Assembly (NCBI GenBank): GCA_026419785.1
Contig: JAODTK010002110.1
Location: 496,001 to 560,000 of the forward strand
Length of the DNA: 64,000 nucleotides
From: Sclerodactyla briareus
Taxonomy: Eukaryota > Echinodermata > Holothuroidea > Dendrochirotida > Sclerodactylidae
Reading direction: 5' to 3'
Part shown: one piece after another, positions 43,841 through 56,230 of the stretch
Layout: each line of letters starts with the position of its first letter
Position numbering within the stretch: position 1 is the stretch's first letter
Made by a program: the position numbers and the translations under genes
The notes under the pieces: generated by a model
Told to the model about the DNA's origin: nothing
Databases searched by the model: none
The model's input: only the letters and a program-made list of their open reading frames with translations

Positions 43841-46800
43841 TACCAAATGTCAATTGGGGGCACATGGGGGGGCCATGTGTTTTTTCTAGGGGAACGTTCC
43901 CCCTGACCCCTCTTGGCGACGCAACTGTATTCAAGGATTCGAGTTTTATGGATATCTCGGAATGTCCTGGAACTGTGGAATCGATTAATATTACAATTCT
44001 GTCAGAGAGGGTGAACGTCCTACAGCATATTCTACCCAAATTGCCTAATTGCGTGGGATGTCCCTGATTTATTTTTGTCTTTCTTGAGAAAATAAGTATA
44101 AAAGCTGTAACACAAAAAAATGCAGATTTTGACGTATAGGTAGGGTGAGGCTTCTGTCAGAATTTGCCAGGCGTTGGCTCTACGGGAGCTATGGGGCTCA
44201 CTCATGACCCCCCCCCCAATGTGTTGGTCCATGGTATGTAACCATGTATGTGGGAATATGATAAATCCGCCACACAGACAAACAGGACATACTACTACTT
44301 CAATGCCCTTTAAGTCAGCTGGGAAAGGGCCTCTTTTGTGACTCAAAGGTTAAGTTTTTTTCTTGTACGAAACGCCCAACCGGATAACGTTGCTCCCCTC
44401 AGATAGTCAAAAAGTAAGTAGCCCCAAACTATTGCCTCAAAAACCGCGCCTGACGGTGTCGGTATATTGACTATAGTTCTGTCCAGTACATTTAGCTATT
44501 TTCCTCCCCGCCCCCTCACTTCATCCATCAATTCAACCATTCCCTACTTGCGCGGCGTTGTCAAAAGTGGTTGAGAAATGGCCCTGTCTTTTCATTTCTT
44601 GGTTTGAGAAATTGTGACCCCTCTTCTATCTTTCTCTACCCCCAGCACCCAATATTTCAGCCGAAAAACGACTGAACACATCGCCACATTTCGGGCAGAG
44701 TGGGGTTGGGGTCAACTGTTGATGGGGCACAGTGCAATGGGGCAACGCACATCATTTCGAACGAAATGGACACTGAAACGCTAATTTCTTCTGGGTGGCA
44801 GGCCAACATTTTTATGGGAGCGTCAAGTGTGGGTGGGATTTCGAAATGTTGGAAATGAACTGTTCTTTTCACATTTCTAGGTTTGAAAATTTTGACCCCT
44901 TTTCTATTCCCCCCAGCACCACATTTTTACCGTGACATGTGGTACCTAGCTTACCACGTAATCTGTTGTGACTGGAGTGTGTGCTCACTTCCAATTGGTG
45001 CGCTAACCTATGTTAAAGTAGCCTAAATGGTTATTTCACTTACTTTGCTATTCTGTGTCTTATATCTAGTATACTTAGGAAACCCAACCTCAAGAGAGAC
45101 CATATTTCAGCCGATTCGGGTGTGAAAGCGACAACTCTGCTCTTGCATAAGGTACCGCCCTGGGCTCAGTCACCAATAGTAACCCTATGTATACAAGTCA
45201 ATTCAAAACAGATATTTTTACCAAATTTGTTCACATATATGACAGATAATTTCATTTACTATGAATATCAAATAATCTGTCCCTACATAATGGTGCAAAA
45301 TATCAGCTATTCAACTGTGAAAAGTCGATGGGATACCTTTGCATCGTTACTCTTGTGATGACTTCATTAGTTAGGTGACATTCATTGAGTAAATAAACAA
45401 ATACTCAACAAAGGAACCATGTTCGAATCAACATAAATTTGGTTGTGGGGTTTTTATTTTTGACCACGTCCCTCTTTTCATCTGGTACCAGTCTAAATAT
45501 GCTCTGTTGCATGACTGCATTACTAACTGCAGTTTGAGAAAGCCCAAAGTAAGCTAATCATATAATTGACTCAGTGTGTACTGCTGTTGCGATGCAACAT
45601 GCACTGTTGAGGATACACCATTCAGTTGACATTACCTGTGATGTGTTTTTTCTTCTTCTCCTCCTTCTTAAACGCCCCCGGCCTCTCCGTGGTTAAGCGA
45701 CTTAGTCTACTGATCCTCGCAGTATACGAGGTGGCACCTTAGCTTTGTACAATACATCACTCACTCCCACAACGCACCAGGACGGCGCCAGGAGAGCATG
45801 CCAAGAAGTGTCAGTTGTTCAGAATTTACTCCATTGGCTTTGTGTAGGAAAAAAACTATTGACGTGGTGTGTAAGTACAGAGAAACGACGTAAAAAACAG
45901 GCAAAATAGAGCCCGTTGTCAGGTTTCAAACGTTCCATTTTCGTGTGTAAAATTCCATTGGGAGGTCTCATTGCGTGTATTCTGCGAGCTTTGAATAGGC
46001 AGTAGTGAAGAGGTAAACATTGCCCGATGCCCACTCAGTATGAGGTTTGGTTTTTACCCATCATCTCATCAGTATTGTTTCAATACGAGAATGAACCGAA
46101 CTTTTGCATAATACATAGGCCTATGATAGCCAGTATTATAATTGTGACTGTTCGTTACCAGTAAATTAAGCAGACACCCCCCCCCCCCTCACTGCTTCGG
46201 CATGGGGATGAAGGTATTATCTGCATATGGTCAGTGTGACAAAGACGGGGACTCGTTACTTAAAACTGAACTTGTGCTGTAAGTTAATAATTACTCTGCG
46301 ACTTGCTACATGTATTTATATCTAGAGTTAATGCCCCTGGTGAACATTTCATGTTGAGAGTTCCTTTCGTACGAAAGTCGGGCATTCAGCCGGAGAAATG
46401 GCAAGGGAATCAATAGGCCTTAATTGCTCTATTGTTGTGTTCAATAAGCATGTCCCGTGTCCAGTTTAATGAGATGATAAGATATTGTGTCAAAGGTAAT
46501 GAGGGAAAATGTCAGTTTGCCGTTGAACTTACATTATGCTGAACGATCTTTCGAAACCTCCCATGTCGGAACTTACAAAATCCGACCAATACAAAAAACT
46601 TCACAGATTTCCCCCATAATTTCAACAATAACAGCTCACGAAAAAATGGGATGGATTTTGCGTTTTTAAATAGTGGTGACCGTTTGGAAACAGGCCGTAA
46701 TAATACGATATCGGATGGGGGAATCTAGTCTTTTCCTCCGAACTGTCAATGGTGAGATGCGCACTTAACAACCACGAACTGGGTATTATTTGGGTTGTTT

Positions 46801-47350
46801 CGACCGAACTTTTCGTGAATAATACAAAAGCATACAGGCATAATCATCAATCACACAAGAATATCTAGTCAGAAAGAAGTTTGTAAGTGTACCAAAGCGA
46901 GGAGACTGCTACTCAGTTCACAACCAGACAACACCAATCTGGACGCGTTCCGGGGTAGATTGGTGGCTATTAGGAATATTTCGCTGCTTTTCTGATGCCT
47001 TAGAAGTATACTTAGATTTTAGGTAAACCAGTTCACCATTTGGAAGTTTCCTTTTGGTATAAAGTAGGTTTTGCAAAAAATGCCAAGGATCACTACGCCA
47101 GAATTGCGCTCCTGTTAACTAAATTTCCAATGTACAGTGCTCCTATCACACTCTACATGGTGGAGATTAGTTCCGGATAGCTTGCCACCAGCTGGTCTGT
47201 TTCTCAGCCGCAGCGACGCCGTCAATTTCGTTTTGGTGTAATTTCAAGGTATCGAAACATTTCACCGAACAGGAACAACAGAAAACAGGATGATTATAGA
47301 CTTTGTAGACTACATACGTTACACTGGTACATTGAATGTACCTGAGTGAA
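43841..47350. other. No gene seen; one 280-bp tandem duplication
   Basis: 'gtttgagaaattgtgacccc' with 'tctacccccagcaccca' (44602-44655) is repeated as 'gtttgaaaattttgacccc' with 'tattccccccagcaccac' (44881-44930). The remainder has C runs (44207-44217, 46177-46189) and unremarkable open frames. 46900-47350 could contain the promoter or 5' UTR of the TRIM gene, but no signal stands out. Confidence 0.4.
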
Positions 47351-47426
47351 TCTCGGTGTATAACACCGCAAGCGGAACAACCATTTTACCGGGTTCCAGC
47401 GATTTTCACTGTTCAAACCTTCCAAT

Positions 47427-47445
47427 GGGGGGGGGGGGGGGGGGG
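47427..47445. repeat. Poly-G tract
   Basis: About 19 G in a row, 260 bp upstream of the TRIM start. The length is unreliable. Confidence 0.9.
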
Positions 47446-47703
47446 TTTTCTGTTCTGAGGCACATAAAAGTACCGGCGGTATTCTTCCATGATTCCGTCA
47501 GTTGGTTGCATTTAAATTTCTTGAAGGATCGGATAATGTTTTTCATTTCACACATATTTACTAGCATGTTTTTTACACCGACCAAAGCAGGCGATCAGCA
47601 GAAGTTAAAGTTCATAGTAAGCAGAAACCGAAGAGATTCTGAAGCACAGCCTTATACTGCAATACAGGTCCAACCCCCCCAGGCGCAACAAAGGAGTCGC
47701 AGG

Positions 47704-49880
47704 ATGACGAGACTTGGGTGAGAAATCAGCGAGGACCTTCTCAAATGTCCAATATGCATGGAACGATATGGAGAAGCCAAAAATCCTGCCCGGCTCCATT
47801 ACTTTCTGGAATCTGGTTGGATCTATACTCCAGGAAGCGAGGAAATGCTTTTCCGTGTCCAGTGTAGAAGAGGTCAAACTCACGGGGAAACGAAGGAGTT
47901 GCTGGCTTGCCGACAAATTTCTTCGTCGGTAACGGCCGAGAAAAAATCATTCGTCTCGAGGAACTTCAGAGCAAACAAGAACCTGAGGACGCGTGCGCGG
48001 ATGTGAAAGGCTGACATTAGGGTAGATCATATCTGCATCAAATGTGAACGAGTCTTTGCGAGGGATGGGAGGGGAGACCATTCCCGCTTCTCTAGGGTGA
48101 ATGGTCCACAAGTTTCGGAACGAGGCCTTCAGAAAGCAGACGAATCCCAAGGAATTACCTAGTAAGCTAAACAGGGACCGCTGACGTGAACATGCACCCA
48201 CCATTCCCAAAAGAGTGTCAGCCCCCGCTGGTCTTTATTGCGCCAACCTGCAAGAAAGTAATTTGTTTCCGTTCACGGATAACGCATTCCCCGTCCGACG
48301 CACACGACTATAAGAGCTTACAATGCAGTGTGCGCGCACTGCGCAATTAGTCTCGATTATTCTGGCGCCAGAGTGAAGTGATGTTGAAAGACTGCGATTA
48401 TTCTTGCAGCAGCGCGTCTAAGCAGTCTCCAGAGAATACGCGAAACGCATCCCATTACGAAGATGATCAGTGAAGAACGAGGAAAAAGAAGAAGGGCGTG
48501 AAGACGAGGAGAAGAAACTGCGCATGGAATTGAAAAGTTGAGAAACGAGTTCACTTTTACAAGGTTCGATCGAGGAGATATCTGATTGGCGCTGAGAGCG
48601 TGGAGGTATCTCATTGGCATTCAACAGCTACAGACGAAAAGTGGCGAAAGACAGAATTTCACACGGGGGTGACTATTCTGGGGGAGCTTTCTCGAATATG
48701 GCAAAGCAGCACATTCAAGTTTCAGAATGCCGAGTTGAAAACTCGAGTTTGCTCCTTTATCGCCAGGTCGCAATGGTCCGAAGTGGGACGGATATGGGTA
48801 CAGAAAGTCTAGGGATAAAGGAAACCGGGAATGGCTCCGCGATGTGATGTCGTCGTGAGGACGCGGGGCTTTCGGTTTGATAGCCACATGGGAACGTTCA
48901 AGCGAAAGTGGACTGCACTTGAAGAATATATTTGGTTCGTTATGCTTCCGTGGGCCACAACCGCACAGCATCTCCTGTCGAGCGGAAGGAGGCAAGGTGT
49001 GTTGTGTTTCGCGGTTAATCCAGGTTCATGGTGTCTTTCTTGGTCAGGGCAAGACGGTGGCGTGCTTCGACATGATCGACGGGACATCCCATACAGGGGA
49101 GGGAAGGGATGACGACATTCTGCTACCGGAACCATCTCTGAGATCCGGTTGTATGTATGGACTTTGACGAATCCAGCATGCTCCTGTTTATCGGGGTGAG
49201 CTCAGAGGATGTTGCTGTCAAACCGGAAAAGAACTGACTATGCTCCTTCTACATCGAAATACCGAAAGAACTCTACTCTCCCCTCGACCTGGGTCCCATA
49301 AAATTGGGGGCCTTATAGTCTGCGAATCAAAGACCATGGTCTACCAGGCTAACTTAAAGCCGGCAGTGCGGCTTCTGACTCGGGTCCACGCTGTGGGAGG
49401 GCCAGATTGAAGACCACTACGGGTAATCGGACTGAGTGTAGTTACACGGGAAGAAGCGGACAGCAGACGGAGATCTCTACCAGGCGGCCGGAAGCAGGGT
49501 CAGATCCATTGGAAATAGGGTGTCAGCCCAGCTGGATTTTCTCTGTGTTCGTGGTAGGGTTGTCGACAGGGCGGGGCAAGCCGAATCGGACGGAGAGATG
49601 GAACGAATGGGCGATCGCGGAATACGACACAGATAACATCAACGTCTAGTATTCTGTCGCAGCCAAGCTGGGATGGGCGTCCCTGTGGGGATGGTACCGT
49701 ATTACTCAGATGGGATTCATGGGGAACTTACGCTGTGTGACAAATCACTGGCATTCAAGGTGTTCAGGAGAACGGAGAGGTGGGGACGGACGTCCAGTCC
49801 TTGTCGTACCATGAGAGAGTGTAGTTTGTTAAAGTCGCGGCTAATCGCATAGCCACAATTGCTCCATGCTGAAAATTCCA
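47704..49880 (+). CDS. TRIM-NHL E3 ubiquitin ligase-like gene, single exon, heavily frameshifted
   Basis: Signatures appear in family order on one strand, in changing frames. Start ATG 47704 (MTRLG), then EISEDLLKCPICMERYGE (RING start, CxxC at 47746-47757). RING end FPCPV near 47850-47866 is followed by GVAGLPTNFFVGN (47895-47933). B-box text HICIKCERVF and DHSRFSRV spans 48028-48090. EAFRKQTNPKELPSKL follows at 48122. Coiled-coil DEEKKLRMELKS and LLQGSIEEISDW span 48503-48591. A filamin-type stretch covers 49060-49316, ending SFYIEIPKELYSPLDLG. NHL-like IAEYDTDNINV lies at 49614-49649, with a second weak NHL near 49735-49825. The order is that of TRIM2/3/71, which ubiquitinate targets or repress mRNAs. 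Span (2.2 kb) equals a full coding length up to the NHL part, where only about two of the usual six blades are visible. Zinc ligands of the RING middle (LHYFLESGW) are altered. It is either a live gene with consensus errors or a pseudogene. Confidence 0.8.
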
Positions 49881-51840
49881 TTCAAAGAGAATCTCCTCTT
49901 TTACATGTCTGAAAATATTTTTTCCCGGACAACATCGAAAAATTATTAATTATAATTATGATAAATTTGAGAATAATTTTAATGGGGCATATCACGCACA
50001 ATGGCAACCAAGCTCCAGCCTACAGGTGTTTGCTGTAATTTCCGTTGCGGGACTTTCAGACCTCAGCGTATCGCGTATATGTCACGCCCCTCTGTCCGCT
50101 CTTCGAACACGTATTGGTGTATAAGACATGCGCAATCTTATAGATGAAATTATTGTTAATTAAGGCGTTATTGATGGCTTCTTACATTTGTTCGTGATTA
50201 TTATGACCCCCCACCCCACCCCCCCCCCCCCCTCAACCTCCGGCCCTTCGTAATTAGAACGATTAATGGTAAAGGCCGACAACTTTATGTAATGTCGGTC
50301 CGCCTTGTTGGTATTGGATAGTGCCGTTGCGTAAAAGTTTGGCTATCCTATGTGCCTGGTTTTTGCACTGCATCGCCGGAAGGCTTATAAGCTAACTAGA
50401 ATAGTTGCGTTGGCGCATATGTGCTGTGTTGGAAAGATATTCCTCCATGGGGATTGTGCAATAGGCACCTATACCACTCCCAAAAACAAAGGGCATGGGA
50501 GAAGTAACAAGTTACAGTAGTGAAAGAAGCTGGATGGGGAGGAAGTGATTTTATAGGAGGATTAGAATGACATTATACCAGCAAGAGACCATGAGGTGAT
50601 TACTGGGGTTCATGACAATGATGTTGTGTAGCCTATGCTATTGAGAAGAAAAGAACTATACAAAAGACAATGGTTTTTTGTCATTCATGATCAGTTGCTC
50701 TTGTCTATAGGAGCAAAAACGTTTAGCTAGGGCCAGATTGAATAGAGCGGGGGGGGGGGGGGGTAAGGGAGCAAAGATAATCCAACAGAATGTGAATTTT
50801 TCTAACTGAATCTTTACAGAACGGTGGTATAAAATGGCACGCAGCGGCATATCGCGGATTTCAGCGTCGGGGGTCAGACACAGTTGTACATGCCTAATTT
50901 ATTTATAGGGGTAATGTTCAGGAGACTGGGCGGAGCGCCATATTCGATGGCGCGTAGTGTAGCAGAGATTTTAGAGCACATGCAATACCTATCAGGTACA
51001 GGAAAAATCCCCTTTGCGATCTAAGAAGGCATGCTCATCGTCTGTTCCAGCCTGAGGCATATTACGTTTTTGAAAAAAATTTCGCGACGAGCATTCCCTC
51101 GGAAGCTGTTTGTCCCAAATACAGTGAAATTATTCAGGTTTTTTTTTTTTTTTAAACCCAGTGGTGTGGAGAAGGCACCACTTTCTATGTGGAATATACT
51201 TATGACGGAAGGCGGCGGGGCGGAGCAGTAGTCTACGCCCATATGGGCCTATAGGGAAGTGAATTGGGTAGAGGGTTCAACCGAGAGGAGGACATTCCAT
51301 TGATCTTTTCAGCAAGTAATTCAGCCTATATATGAGACGCAGGGTAGGTTGGAGGGTGTCGGCATCAGCGAAGGGAGGAGGACGCCGGGGAGGGAGGGGG
51401 GGCATACATTTGAGGGTTATGAATCAGGTGTCAAGATAAAACCGCAACTCATTTTCCAAAATGTGGGATAATGCAAACTATACCAACAATACAACATACA
51501 TACAATACCAAGGGCATTTTCACGAAGCACGGCAATCTCCTCAATCGTTTTCAGGGGATTGCACCAATGTTCCCCAATTTGCCTTTCCCCTTCTATTTTG
51601 GCCTGATTCCACTATTCGGAAACATTGCCGGAATTACCAAATCGGCAATGGTATTTCGACGAGTGAAAATAATGTTCAATTTTGCTCCGAAGGCAAAAAA
51701 TTACAAAGATGTCACAATCACTCAATCCAATCTAGTAAGTCTCCAATTTGTGTCCGAAAATGGGAATCAATGCCAGTGTTGAGATTTAGGTTGAGATTGA
51801 ATTGGGATGCAATTTTACACTACCATATCACGCGGTAAGA
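49881..51840. other. No gene seen
   Basis: Contains C and G runs (50214-50232, 50749-50763) and an 'A/T' block near 49930-49980. The plus-strand frames at 51461-51838 (125 and 103 codons, overlapping) look partly protein-like but have no family motif. They may belong to an upstream part of the LINE remnant. Confidence 0.35.
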
Positions 51841-51849
51841 AGTACAAAA

Positions 51850-52210
51850 GTTGAGCTACCTTCAGATCCGCTTTCTCCATAGATATTCCGCGCATGAATG
51901 ATAATTTATTAAAAAGCCAACCACCGACTAGCCGCTTGTTATTGTTAATAATCACGATGAAACGTTGTTACACCTCTTTTACGACTGCGTAAAGGTTAGC
52001 GAAAATTCTGGGAAGAAGTGTTCGATTCTTGTGTCAGAAACTTATTTACTCCAACTTGCACTGATGTTTGTTTCGGCCATCACGATGGGGAAAACAGACC
52101 ACCTATGAAATGTTCATGCCTAAAATTTCATTCCGGCAGTAAAATGAAGAAAATCGTCCCCGACGCCGCTGCTTTTATTATAGACTTCATTCGAATTGGA
52201 TGTCGAATAT
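51850..52210 (+). mobile_element. Non-LTR retrotransposon (LINE) 3' remnant
   Basis: Reads, with one frameshift, a pattern common after the reverse transcriptase of CR1/L2/I-like LINEs: 'RFLHRY', then NDNLLKSQPPTSRL, DETLLHLFYDC (51956-51988) and, in the next frame, FWEEVFDSC (52006-52032) followed by CTDVCFGHHDGEN. This corresponds to the zf-RVT-type C-x-x-C...ETxxHLFxxC...FW motif. The first CxxC is degraded. The open frame continues to 52413 without further motif. No RT catalytic motif (F/YADD) was seen upstream, so the copy is 5' truncated. Confidence 0.65.
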
Positions 52211-52834
52211 TATGTTTTGAAAAAGAGTGGCCACACCGACCGCCTCAGAGAACTAATGAGATATTTCGTTTAAATTGTTTCACTGTAGTATTATATAATT
52301 TTCATGAAAGCCTATACCGTACAATTTATGTAACACTGTATTGTTTGAAAAAGAAGTGTCAATTAAGTTATAAAAAAGGGGGGCATTTTCACCAAGTGTT
52401 ATGTTGTCATTGAAATTAAAAACAGTGAACTGTTACTTGTGATCCCCTCTAAGCAAAATGTTGACCCAGAGAGGTATATAATAGGGCCTATTACAATGGT
52501 TTACTCTACTCAATACTCTCTACAAGTTAAAGGCCAGCAGATTTACTTTAAACTAGCACAGTGAAAAGAGGACATATAAAAAAAAAAACACCCCAAATTT
52601 CTAGTTCTAGCATGTTGCCTCGTTGAGATATTTGAATTTACTTTTGAGAAATTTAAGGAATCTATAACATCACAGGGGGACGATGCAAAGGTCGCCTACA
52701 CAGTAAATGCTGTAATTTCGGCAATGGTAACAGAAAGACAAAAACGGGTATTCACTTAGAAATGAATGAGACTTATTCTTAATATTTGAGAGCATTTTTT
52801 CAGGTTCCTATATATAGGGTTTGATACAAGATTT
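52211..52834. other. No gene seen
   Basis: The continuing LINE frame ends at 52413; after it, AT-rich sequence without recognisable features. Confidence 0.4.
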
Positions 52835-53496
52835 TCAGAGGCACATCAGTTCGCATTGACTTTGTATTATAGGGGCTCCTGCGATTCCCCCCGTTATGTC
52901 ACAAGGCAAAGTTCGCAATAGGTGATTTTGCGTTATCGGATCACTTGAATCAGCTGAAGTTTCGGCTGTCACCCCTGTCATTTGTAATTTATAGAATTCA
53001 GCAAACCACCAGCCATATTTGCATGACCAATGGCCTTTAACGTTACTCTTGAAAACGGGATGGGACACAATTAGTGGTGTGCATCTATAAGTGCCTTATT
53101 TGGCAAAAAAGACACAGACATCAAAGAATGAAAGACACATAGGACATGCGGAAGTTGAACAACAGTACTGTCGTGGTTCCTGTCAATCACAAAATATTCA
53201 GCTAAGATTTCTTCCCATGCCAAATCAGAATAAAGGTAACATTTTCCGGGTTCTTTAATAGCATTTGGGTAAAAATAAAAGTCAGAGTTCATGCAACGAT
53301 CAGCCATTTCGCAATTTCTATCGGAGCTTCGGTTATGCATACACTTGATCGAACTGAATAGGCTCAATATTTTTCTTTTTCTATGCGAGCCTGCTCGTTC
53401 CAAACAAGAGAGGACCAGGCGCATAAAGGAACTTGTCTGGAGGGGGGGGGGGGGGGGGGGGGTTGAGGTCGGGCCCCAATGGAAGTGCGCCCTCAT
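52835..53496 (-). CDS. Two adjacent minus-strand open frames, unknown; weak PAN/apple-like pattern
   Basis: The frame at 53071-53496 (141 codons) contains CMHNRSSDRNCEMADRCMNS, then DFYFYPNAIKEPGKCYLYSD. The spacing of cysteines with an aromatic 'FYFYP' core and KCYLYS recalls apple/PAN modules of secreted animal proteins. The frame at 52835-53068 (77 codons) lies directly downstream and includes HWSCKYGWWFAEFYKLQ. The first 40 residues of the upstream frame run over a C/G tract in a repeat and cannot be coding. This may be an exon pair with ends not visible, or chance. Confidence 0.25.
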
Positions 53497-53670
53497 TTAC
53501 AGCCTCGCCCTCCCTATTGGCAACTAGTGCGATTTATGGGCCCCTATACAAATGCTGCCGTAATATTTGCTTAAATGACAGCTGCAAAACCTCTACTGAA
53601 CTGCAATAAATCAGTTTTTGGCTACAAAAATAGTGGTCACTTGGGTTAATGGAGGGAGGAAGGGGGGGGG
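53418..53670 (+). repeat. Poly-G-containing dispersed repeat R4, copy 1
   Basis: 'aggcgcataaaggaacttgt' and 'ctgg', then a 21-G run (53442-53462), 'ttgaggtcggg', 'atttatgggcccctatac', 'cagctgcaaaacctctac' and 'tgaactgcaa'. The same order occurs at 62185-62410 with about 75% identity, including the G run. Confidence 0.88.
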
Positions 53671-53829
53671 GGGGGTTCTGACTGAAATGTTGGTTGTGCA
53701 AGCCCCCAGATGGCCGAAAATGGCCTTCCCGGGCGTTTCAGGCTGCGTGTACCAAGCTACAAACATGGGTGTTTTATGATCACAAATTTTGTAATTTGTG
53801 GAAAATTTAGAATTCTGCCGCGACTGCCG

Positions 53830-54550
53830 GTCTTATCGTTGGCCAGAATGTTCCACACTTACTGACTCCTTACTACTGTTCAGAAGTGCGCGCAATTTTT
53901 TTCCGTATTTCTGGCACATATGAAGAAAATCAGAATCCCAGCAGAAAATTTAGGACATTTTGGAGGGCCGGTGTTGGTCGGGAACCTTGGGGTCGCGCAC
54001 AACCCTGTCAGCCAAATTCATGTCGTCCCAACCATGATATAAACTTCATGCCGTAGAGGCGTAGAGGGCAGGGGGACTTCCGAGTGTAGTTCCTGGATAG
54101 CTCCAGGAGAAACACGCGTTGAAAACCCAAGCAGTGATAGCCTAGGCTACTGCCCTTCCAAATTGCGCGTGGGAGAGGGGAAGAAACGGACAAGAGGCTC
54201 AGTAAAGGGTTCAAGTACTCCAGAAGAGGGTGATTGTAGCCTAGTTTTCAAGGTCAATGAGAATGTTGTTGTATATTTTTGAATTTTCACCTCACAGCTA
54301 TGTATAAGCTAGGGGCCAATGGAGGCAGACATTCCCATAGCGCTTGCGGAGATGTCGGGAGACGGACAGAGAGCAACGGGACGATTTCCACCACTAGTAC
54401 CACGCGCGAAGCACGAACTTTGTACACTTTTTAAGTGCATTCGAGGCAAATTTGGCACGATTACTGCCTCTCTTGTCATAAAAAAGCAAGTAGCCAGGTC
54501 TTATATCAAACTAGTAGTCAAATACTGACTACAGAATAGTTTCTCGAAAA
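53830..54550 (+). repeat. Dispersed repeat family R3, copy 2
   Basis: Same orientation as 43195-43840; shared landmarks are listed there. 'ttggccagaatgttcc', 'atcagaatcccagca' and 'tgcggagatgtcggg' are well kept. It follows R4 directly, as the G-rich foldback precedes copy 1, so R3 and R4 may be parts of one larger element. Confidence 0.85.
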
Positions 54551-54584
54551 TCACAAAATCTCATAGGGGTGTTGGGGGTGGGCA

Positions 54585-55345
54585 CAAGGTTTATCAGAGT
54601 GGGAACATGAGAATCACAGAACAAAGAATCAGCTTGATCCATCAAGGTGGGGTCGAGTAATCCTGTTACAACCCATTTTGCCCATATGATTTCTCATTTG
54701 ACCAGAAGACCTCCGTCCACTATAATCCCCAAACAATATAGGCTTTATCTGCCAAGCAGCTGTAACTTGGACTTCATATGACCTTACCTGAGGCCTGAAT
54801 ATGGGTTCGTATACTTCGTATGAGAAACCCGGACTGCCCTGATGGGCAATGGCCTCAGATAACTTTGCCTTGACCAAAAAACACCAATAGGGATCATTCA
54901 AGTGCTTGCAGGAAATCCCATCCAAGTAGAGCTGGATCCATCTAGTTGGGGTCGGGTTTTTTGTTTTCATACGGGCCAAAACGATAAATTTCTAACTAGT
55001 TCTCAATCTTTTACCGGAATTGGCATGACCCCAACAACCCCAAAATATTAGGGTCCTGGTCCTACCCCATGGAGACAGCGATATGTCCAATTCCCTTTGA
55101 TCGGAACAAGCCTTTGCCTCTTATGACCTTCGACCTCACCCAATATAGATCGTATACATCATGGGGAACCACAATGTGTTGAGCTCAATCCATCGAGGTG
55201 TCAGGTCAGGTTATGGTGTCCACAAGCTATAATTGGTCAAATTCAGTTTTTCACAATTTCCACCAAAAATGAACTCCCCTGTACATAAAACATCGGTACG
55301 TGCACTCTCGAAGGGAGACATCCGATCCGGTGTCAACTTGATCGG
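54585..55345 (+). repeat. Diverged A/B repeat copy
   Basis: 'cttgatccatcaaggtgggg' and 'tcgagtaatcctgttacaa' (54635-54670), 'catcatggggaaccacaatg' (55156-55175) and 'cttgatcggaccaatcg' (55338-55354) recall the dimer family, at clearly lower identity than copies 1-3. Confidence 0.55.
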
Positions 55346-55379
55346 ACCAATCGTTGTTATCGTTTCCACATGATTTTCC

Positions 55380-56230
55380 AGCTTTGAAATAGTTCTCAGA
55401 ATATTCCCCCGCCGCGAAAGTTTTTTCAGGAATTTTATGGTTTTCGGCTGTGTCCGCCGACACGCGCCTTCGCTCCGAAACATTCACGCCGTTAGCGCAG
55501 TAACTCTTCAAGCTTTACCATTCTCCTAAATTGTACACATATGTCAGCCTAGTAAAACCTCCGAGGAGTTCGAAAGTAGACATCAACTGCAAACTGCTGC
55601 GCTGACCCGACAATTCCCCCTCAACGGAATGTTTTTTATGGTCAGAATTAGTTAGGGTCTAAAGTGGATCACGTTTTGGGTGGGAATTGTCCGGGTGGGA
55701 ATTGTCCGGGAACCTGTCTGCCCACTATTTTGGCAGGTTTCGGGCGAAAATACAGAGGAAGCCGATTAATACGATATGAGGGTGAGACGAAATAGGGTCC
55801 CGAAAAATTCAAGGTCATTCCGAGATCTACCGAACTTTAGTGGAAGTGGACTGTTGTTACTTGTTAGTCCTGAACAACAGATGTCCGTTGAAGTCACAGG
55901 TCCGCAATTGCAAATTCTTGCTACATTCACTCATACGTGCAGGATGACTCATTAACCAATCGGTCGATAATGTTGGTAATATGCGACCGTGGTATTTACT
56001 AAAGAGTGATAACTCCCCTATTATTTATGGTTTTTTAATCTTAATGTTTTTGGGGTGTAAGCCCGCGGTCTCGCTCCGCCGACGCCAGAAACTCTAGCTC
56101 GTTTCGCGCAATACTCTCCAACGCATTAATCCGATTGATCTGAAACTTGGTTACACATGTCCGCCCCAGTGAATCTCGGATGTTTTCGAAAGTGGGCGTC
56201 ACTGCAAATGTCTGCTGTCCTCTATTTTAC
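55380..56230. repeat. Diverged tandem duplication, about 650 bp
   Basis: 55435-55600 ('atggttttcggctgtg', 'cgccgacacgcgcc', 'cacatatgtcagcc', 'gttcgaaagtagacatcaac') parallels 56028-56210 ('atggttttttaatctt', 'cgccgacgccagaaac', 'cacatgtccgcccc', 'tttcgaaagtgggcgtcac'). No coding content was recognised. Confidence 0.6.

Noticed and set aside
48621-49135. Minus-strand frames of 108-124 codons
   Set aside because: They are antisense to the TRIM filamin region, whose plus-strand text fits the family.
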